Source: Acidobacteriota bacterium
GTDB taxonomy: Bacteria; Acidobacteriota; Terriglobia; Bryobacterales; Bryobacteraceae
DNA length: 37,180 nucleotides
NCBI GenBank assembly: GCA_018268835.1
Contig: JAFDVU010000057.1
Location: 1-37,180, forward strand
Reading direction: 5' to 3'
Positions 32,890 through 37,180 of the stretch are shown piece by piece. Under the pieces are notes generated by a model. It saw only the letters and a program-made list of their open reading frames with translations, did not search any database and was not told the origin of the DNA. Position numbers and translations under genes: made by a program. Every line of letters starts with the position of its first letter. The stretch's first letter is position 1.

Positions 32890-33480
32890 ATGGCTTCCCC
32901 ATCCGCTCCCGACGTCACCCAACTTCTGGCCCAGTGGAGCCGCGGCGACCAGGCCGCGCTGGAACAACTGCTGCCGCTGGTGTACGGCGAATTACGGCGG
33001 CTGGCTTCGGCCTATCTGCGCCGTGAGCGCAGCAACCACACCCTGCAAAGCACCGCCCTGGTGCACGAGGCCTTCCTGCGCATGGTCAACCAGCGGGACG
33101 TGCAGTGGAAGAATCGCGCGCACTTCTTCGCCATCGCGGCCCAGATGATCCGCCGCATCCTGGTGGACTACGCGCGCTCCCAGCACGCCGAAAAGCGCGG
33201 CAGCGGCGCCGTGAAGCTGGCGCTGGACGACGCCATGGCCGTGCCCCAGGCGCCGGTCGCCGGCGTGGACCTGCTGGGACTCAACGACGCGCTCGACAAA
33301 CTCGGGACGCTCGACGAGCGCCAAAGCCGCATCGTCGAACTGCGCTTCTTCGCCGGACTCTCCATCGAAGAAACCGCCGAAGTCATGTCGCTGTCCCCGG
33401 CCAGCATCAAGCGCGAATGGCAGACGGCGCGCGCCTGGCTGTTCCGCGAAATGACGCGCCACGCTCCTGAAACCGCATGA
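32890..33480 (+). CDS. ECF-like sigma-70 factor of the kinase-linked (TIGR02999-like) group
   Basis: A 196-residue sigma factor. Region 2 includes LLPLVYGELRRLASAYLRRE and STALVHEAFLRMVNQRDVQW, then HFFAIAAQMIRRILVDYAR; region 4 has LDERQSRIVELRFFAGLSIEETAEVMSLS and KREWQTARAWLFREM. These are hallmarks of the Acidobacteria/Planctomycetes ECF group that is regularly linked to Ser/Thr kinases. I chose the ATG at 32890; an ATG at 32869 would add seven residues. The stop overlaps the kinase ATG (ATGA), so both are made together. It may be controlled by the kinase by phosphorylation instead of an anti-sigma factor, since none is encoded nearby. Confidence 0.9.
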   Translation: MASPSAPDVTQLLAQWSRGDQAALEQLLPLVYGELRRLASAYLRRERSNHTLQSTALVHEAFLRMVNQRDVQWKNRAHFFAIAAQMIRRILVDYARSQHAEKRGSGAVKLALDDAMAVPQAPVAGVDLLGLNDALDKLGTLDERQSRIVELRFFAGLSIEETAEVMSLSPASIKREWQTARAWLFREMTRHAPETA

Positions 33481-36017
33481 CCGGCGAAGAATGGCAGCGG
33501 GTCAAGCAGATCCTGCACGAAGCGCTGGAATTGCCGCCGGCGCGGCGCGCCGGATTCCTCGACCGGGCGTGCGCCGGCGCCGGCGAACTACGCGCCGAGG
33601 TGGATTCGCTTTTGGCCTCGCACGAGGCGGCCGGCGCGTTCATCGAAGAATCCGCCGTAACCCCGAAGTTCGCCGGCGCGGCCGACGCCCTCGGGGTGGG
33701 CGCGCAGGTGGGGCCGTACCGCATCGTACAACTCATCGCCGAGGGCGGCATGGGCTCGGTGTACCAGGCCGTACGGGTGGACGATCTCTACCGCAAGATC
33801 GTGGCCATGAAGGTGATCCGCCGCGGCCTGGTCGGCGATTACGCTCTGCGTCACTTCGATACCGAGCGGCAGATCCTGGCGCACCTGGATCACCCATGCA
33901 TCGCCAAACTGCTCGACGGCGGCACCACCCCCGACGGGCGGCCCTACTTCGTGATGGACTTCATCCCGGGCACCCCGATCGACGAACACTGCGATGCGCG
34001 CCGCCTGGACGTGGAGGAGCGCATCCGCCTGTTTCTCACCGTGTGCTCGGCCGTGCACTACGCGCACCAGAACCTGGTGATCCACCGCGACCTCAAGCCG
34101 CAGAACATCATGGTCACCGAAGGGGGCGCCGTGAAACTGCTCGATTTCGGAATCGCCAAGCTGCTGGACCAGGATTCCCGGGCCCTGGGCCACACCCTCA
34201 CCCTCACCCTCACCACCATGCAGGCCATGACCCCGGAGTACGCGAGTCCGGAGCAGTTGAGCGGGGGCAGGATCACTACCGCGAGCGACGTGTACGCGCT
34301 CGGCGTCCTGCTCTATCGCCTGCTGACCGGCCACCGGCCCTACAGCCCGGAAGCCTCCTCCGTCCACGAGTTGTGGGATCAGATACGCAACCGCCCGCCG
34401 CGTAAGCCCAGCACGGTGGTGACGCTGCCCGAACCCGGTGCCGCGCCCGAAGCCGTAAGCCACGCACGCGGCACGCGGCCCGACCGCCTGCAGCGCCGCC
34501 TGACCGGCGACCTGGACAACATCCTCATGATGGCGCTGCGCAAGGAGCCCGAACGCCGCTACACCTCCGTGGAGCAGTTCGCCGGCGATCTCCGCCGCCA
34601 CCTGGCCACCCAGCCGGTGACCGCCCGTCCGGATACCATCCGCTACCGTACCGGCAAGTTCATCCGGCGCCATCGCACCCCTGTGACGGCGGCCGCCCTG
34701 CTGGTGCTCTCGCTGCTGGGCGGCATCGTAGCGACGTCGTGGGAGGCGGGCCGCGCCAACCAGGAACGCGCCCGCGCCGAGCGCCGCTTTCAGGAGGTCC
34801 GGGGACTGGCCAACTCGGTCCTGTTCGAACTGCACGACGCCATCGCCAACCTTCCGGGATCCACCCAGGCGCGCGAACTCCTGGTGAAGCGCGCGCAGCG
34901 CTACCTGGACGGGTTGGCTCGCGAATCCGGCGGCGATGACGGGTTGCAGCGTGAACGCGCCGCCGCCTATCAGCGCATCGGCGACGTGCTCGGTCTGCCC
35001 ACCCGTCCCAACCTGGGACGCACGGCCGAGGCGCTCGCGAGCTATACCAAGGCGCTCGACATCATGAAGGGGCTGGCCTCCCGCCGCCCCGGCGATCGCG
35101 GCATGCAGGGCGACCTGGCCGCGATCTACAACGGCATCTGCCAGGTGCAACAGAGCAGCGGTCACTTCCGCGAGTCCCTGGATGCGTGCCTGAACGCCGA
35201 GCGCCTGCTTCAGGCGCGGCTGGACGCCGATCCCGGCGACCTGAGGATGCGCGCTGACCTGGCGGCCACCTACCAGAACACGGCGGGCGCGTATTCCAAC
35301 CTGGGCGAGTGGGAGCATTCGCGCGAACAGCGCATGCGCGCGCTCGCCGAGTTTCAGGAACTCCACCGGCGGCAGCCCGGCGAGGAGGTCTACCTGAGCG
35401 AACTGGCCACAGCGTATCATCGGCTGGCGGGCTTGCAGGAACAGGTCCGGCAGTTCCAGGAGGCCAGGGCCAATTCGCTACAGGCGGTGGCGCTGTTCAA
35501 TGAGGTCGCCGGGCGGCACCCGCGGGACATCCGCCGGCGGCTGGGCTGGACCTTCGCCATGCAGCGCCTGGGCAGTATCCTGCTCTCCTTGAACGAACGC
35601 GAGGGCGCCCTGGACGCGTTCCGCCAGGTGCTGCCCATCCGCGAGCAACTGCGCGCGCTGGATCCGCACGATGTGCGCTCGATCGTGAATCTCGGCAACA
35701 GCCACGCCGCCATGGGGGTGGTGCTGCTGGCCATGGGACGCGCTCGCGAGGCCGAGCCGCACTTCGACGAGCAGTTGCGCATCGCCTCCGGCCTGGTGGA
35801 GCGCGATCCGCTGCGCGTGGAGCACCAGTACTCACTCTCCGAAGCCTACGAAAACCTGGGACGCCTGGCGGCGCGGCTGGGACAGCGCGAACGCGCGCTC
35901 GAGCGGCTCAACGAGGCGCTGAAAATTTATGAAGCGCTGGCCGCGCGCAACGCCGTGTCCGCCGAATACGCGCAGGTGCCGGAGCGGATTCGCAAGGAGT
36001 TGGCCGGGGTGATGTAG
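33477..36017 (+). CDS. Membrane Ser/Thr protein kinase with TPR-rich extracytoplasmic region
   Basis: An 846-residue PknB-type kinase. An N-terminal helical segment (WQRVKQILHEALELPPARR) precedes the kinase domain (about 80-375): glycine loop EGGMGSVY, Lys112 in VAMKVI, catalytic HRDLKPQN (Asp205), DFG Asp223, then a Thr/Leu-rich activation loop and YASPEQL (APE equivalent). A TM at about 402-421 (VTAAALLVLSLLGGIVATSW) places the remainder outside: coiled/TPR repeats from about 450 to 840 (ALASYTKALDIMKGLASRRP, GREARA-like repeats, ALERLNEALKIYEALAARN). Known members transduce envelope signals to sigma factors or metabolism. Co-translation with the sigma factor suggests that factor as partner or target. 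Confidence 0.94.
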   Translation: MTGEEWQRVKQILHEALELPPARRAGFLDRACAGAGELRAEVDSLLASHEAAGAFIEESAVTPKFAGAADALGVGAQVGPYRIVQLIAEGGMGSVYQAVRVDDLYRKIVAMKVIRRGLVGDYALRHFDTERQILAHLDHPCIAKLLDGGTTPDGRPYFVMDFIPGTPIDEHCDARRLDVEERIRLFLTVCSAVHYAHQNLVIHRDLKPQNIMVTEGGAVKLLDFGIAKLLDQDSRALGHTLTLTLTTMQAMTPEYASPEQLSGGRITTASDVYALGVLLYRLLTGHRPYSPEASSVHELWDQIRNRPPRKPSTVVTLPEPGAAPEAVSHARGTRPDRLQRRLTGDLDNILMMALRKEPERRYTSVEQFAGDLRRHLATQPVTARPDTIRYRTGKFIRRHRTPVTAAALLVLSLLGGIVATSWEAGRANQERARAERRFQEVRGLANSVLFELHDAIANLPGSTQARELLVKRAQRYLDGLARESGGDDGLQRERAAAYQRIGDVLGLPTRPNLGRTAEALASYTKALDIMKGLASRRPGDRGMQGDLAAIYNGICQVQQSSGHFRESLDACLNAERLLQARLDADPGDLRMRADLAATYQNTAGAYSNLGEWEHSREQRMRALAEFQELHRRQPGEEVYLSELATAYHRLAGLQEQVRQFQEARANSLQAVALFNEVAGRHPRDIRRRLGWTFAMQRLGSILLSLNEREGALDAFRQVLPIREQLRALDPHDVRSIVNLGNSHAAMGVVLLAMGRAREAEPHFDEQLRIASGLVERDPLRVEHQYSLSEAYENLGRLAARLGQRERALERLNEALKIYEALAARNAVSAEYAQVPERIRKELAGVM
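34194..34214 (+). repeat. Hexanucleotide coding repeat in the kinase activation loop
   Basis: Three copies of ACCCTC plus ACC ACC encode TLTLTLTT (residues 240-247) between DFG (223-225) and SPE (near 258). Changes of a six-base unit would retain frame but alter the number of Thr residues in the loop. Thr residues here are typical autophosphorylation sites in PknB-type kinases. Confidence 0.8.
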
Positions 36018-36040
36018 CGCCGGCGTGCGGCGACGCGCCG

Positions 36041-36072
36041 CCCTCCGGGGTAACCCCCTGCTACCCTGAGGG
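36041..36072 (+). promoter_or_regulatory. Nested inverted repeats that could mask the purU ribosome-binding site
   Basis: Outer arms CCCTC (36041-36045) and GAGGG (36068-36072) pair perfectly, and an inner hairpin GGGG TAA CCCC spans 36047-36057. The GAGGG arm is the Shine-Dalgarno sequence, 5 nt before the purU ATG, so the folded form would mask it. No U run follows. Whether this folds in vivo is not known. Confidence 0.4.
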
Positions 36073-36077
36073 TTCGT

Positions 36078-36926
36078 ATGCGCAACACGGCCGTGCTGTT
36101 GATCGATTGTCCGGACCGCAAGGGGCTCGTCGCGGCCGTTTCCGGCCTGCTCTACCGGCACGGGGCCAACATCCTGCACGCGGATCAGCATCGCGACCAG
36201 GAGGCCGGTCTCTTCTTCATGCGGGTGGAATGGGATCTGGAGGCCTTCGGGCTGGATGCCTTTCGCGCCGAGTTCGCGCCGCTCGCCGGGGAACTGTGCA
36301 TGCGCTGGCGCATCGAGGAAATGGCTCGCCGCCCGCGCGTCGCGCTGTTCGTCTCGCAGTACCTGCACTGCCTGGTGGACCTGCTGCACCGCCGCCAGAT
36401 CGGCGAGCTCAACTGCGAAATCCCGCTGATCGTGAGCAACCATCCCGACGCCGGGGCGCTGGCGCGCTTCCACGGCGTCGAGTTCCGGCTCGTGCCGGTG
36501 ACAGCGGCGGCCCGCTCGGAGGCCGAGGCCGAACAGGTGGCGCTGCTCGGCGAACACGGCATCGAACTGATCGTGCTGGCGCGCTACATGCAGATCCTCT
36601 CGCCCGATTTCGTACGCCGGTACCCGCGGCGCATCATCAACGTGCACCACAGCTTTCTACCGGCGTTCGTCGGCGCGCGGCCCTACCACGCGGCCTTCCA
36701 GCGCGGCGTGAAACTCATCGGCGCCACCAGCCATTACGTCACCGAAGAGCTCGACGCCGGCCCGATCATCGAGCAGGACGTGGTGCGCATCTCGCATCGC
36801 GACCAGGTGGAGGATCTCATCGTCAAGGGCCGCGACCTGGAGCGCATGGTGCTCTCGCGCGCCGTGATGTGGCACCTGGAGCAGCGCATCCTCTGCTACG
36901 AGAAGAAGACCGTGATCTTCGATTGA
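36078..36926 (+). CDS. purU: Formyltetrahydrofolate deformylase
   Basis: A 282-residue PurU: an N-terminal ACT-like domain (about 5-80, starting TAVLLIDCPDRKGLVAAVSG) and a C-terminal formyltransferase-type domain (about 85-280). Catalytic and folate-binding motifs are LNCEIPLIVSNHPD, IVLARYMQILSPDF, NVHHSFLPAF (His190-His191) and TEELDAGPIIEQD (Asp226). It hydrolyses 10-formyl-THF to THF and formate, providing formate for PurT-type purine synthesis and balancing one-carbon pools; the ACT domain senses glycine or methionine in characterised enzymes. The start has a strong GAGGG ribosome site. It follows the kinase by 60 bp and ends 14 bp before a tandem repeat array. Confidence 0.95.
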   Translation: MRNTAVLLIDCPDRKGLVAAVSGLLYRHGANILHADQHRDQEAGLFFMRVEWDLEAFGLDAFRAEFAPLAGELCMRWRIEEMARRPRVALFVSQYLHCLVDLLHRRQIGELNCEIPLIVSNHPDAGALARFHGVEFRLVPVTAAARSEAEAEQVALLGEHGIELIVLARYMQILSPDFVRRYPRRIINVHHSFLPAFVGARPYHAAFQRGVKLIGATSHYVTEELDAGPIIEQDVVRISHRDQVEDLIVKGRDLERMVLSRAVMWHLEQRILCYEKKTVIFD

Positions 36927-36940
36927 CCGCCGGCAGCCGT

Positions 36941-37180
36941 CTAACGTGCGCGGCTCCGCGCGTTCAGCAAGCGCCAACGCGCCGCTCACTAGCGTGCGCG
37001 GCTCCGCGGGCTCAGCAAGCGCCAACGCGCCGCTCACTAACGTGCGCGGCTTCGCGGGTTCAGCAAGCGCCAACGCGCCGCTTACTAACGTGCGCGGCTC
37101 CGCGGGTTCAGCAAGCGCCAACGCGCCGCTTACTAACGTGCGCGGCTCCGCGGGCTCAGCAAGCGCCAAGACACCGCTTA
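36941..37180. repeat. Five-copy 48-bp tandem repeat array at the window end
   Basis: Exactly five 48-bp units start at 36941, 36989, 37037, 37085 and 37133, each CTA(A/G)CGTGCGCGGC(T/C)... with one to three substitutions from the consensus; the fifth copy has three changes near its end and reaches the last base of the window. Each unit holds two short inverted repeats (CGCGG CT CCGCG and AAGCG with CGCTT). There are no spacers, so it is not CRISPR. The period is divisible by three, which makes an open 16-residue repeat frame on the minus strand, probably a by-product. Confidence 0.9.

Noticed and set aside
36657..37169. Minus-strand frame of repeating ALAEPAEPRTLVSGAL units through the 48-bp array
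   Set aside because: It arises because 48 is divisible by three and runs into the antisense of purU. No start region or domain is recognised, so I treat it as a by-product of the repeat.
36941..37180. CRISPR-like array
   Set aside because: The repeats are contiguous without unique spacers and no cas gene is in the window.

Overview
This is a GC-rich bacterial chromosome segment (36 to 37 kb) with dense, mostly overlapping genes on both strands. The gene repertoire points to an Acidobacteriota genome, probably of the Solibacter/Bryobacter type. Evidence for this is an 'orphan' MacB/FtsX-like duplicated permease without an ATPase, a sigma-70/ECF factor translationally coupled to a TPR Ser/Thr kinase, a fused CobA-HemD, and secreted proteins with ankyrin repeats plus a CxxCH motif. 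This assignment is an inference from gene content; no rRNA or tRNA gene was seen.

Layout. 1-3168 (+): tetrapyrrole operon, end of hemA, hemC, cobA-hemD fusion and a uridine kinase, joined by 2-nt gaps or ATGA overlaps. 3185-3546: an orphan CopG/BrnA-like antitoxin behind a perfect 14-bp palindrome. 3629-8057: a secreted M28 peptidase (-), a GNAT acetyltransferase (+), and an ABC exporter pair (-). 8128-12296 (+): lactate-utilisation genes lutA, lutB, lutC, then a TrpB2-type tryptophan synthase beta chain. 12320-19816 (+): a membrane protein with a carboxypeptidase-regulatory-like domain whose start codon sits in a hairpin, a small membrane protein, and a MoxR / DUF58 / two large membrane-anchored vWA proteins cluster. 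19829-27597 (-): ADOP-type permease, TSUP (TauE/SafE) transporter, HD-GYP protein, matrixin-like metalloprotease, and a hybrid GAF-PAS histidine kinase. 27701-29661 (+): NarX/NarL-like two-component pair ending in a terminator. 29756-32795 (-): a secreted BsuPI-like protein and a secreted ankyrin / CxxCH / alpha-toroid fusion, separated by a strong hairpin terminator. 32890-36926 (+): ECF sigma factor, its coupled membrane Ser/Thr kinase with a TPR-rich C-terminus, and purU. 36941-37180: exactly five 48-bp tandem repeats running to the window edge.

How the parts fit. Housekeeping blocks (heme/siroheme precursors, lactate oxidation, tryptophan synthesis, formyl-THF recycling) alternate with envelope and signalling blocks. 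The vWA cluster matches the general MoxR AAA+ chaperone/vWA client architecture and probably assembles or remodels an envelope complex. No CRISPR array, phage, integrase or insertion sequence was recognised. The most unusual items are the start-codon hairpin with an embedded 5-codon reading frame at 12303-12324, the orphan antitoxin with its palindrome, the ankyrin/CxxCH/toroid fusion divergent from the sigma-kinase pair, the hexanucleotide repeat inside a kinase activation loop, and the 48-bp array.
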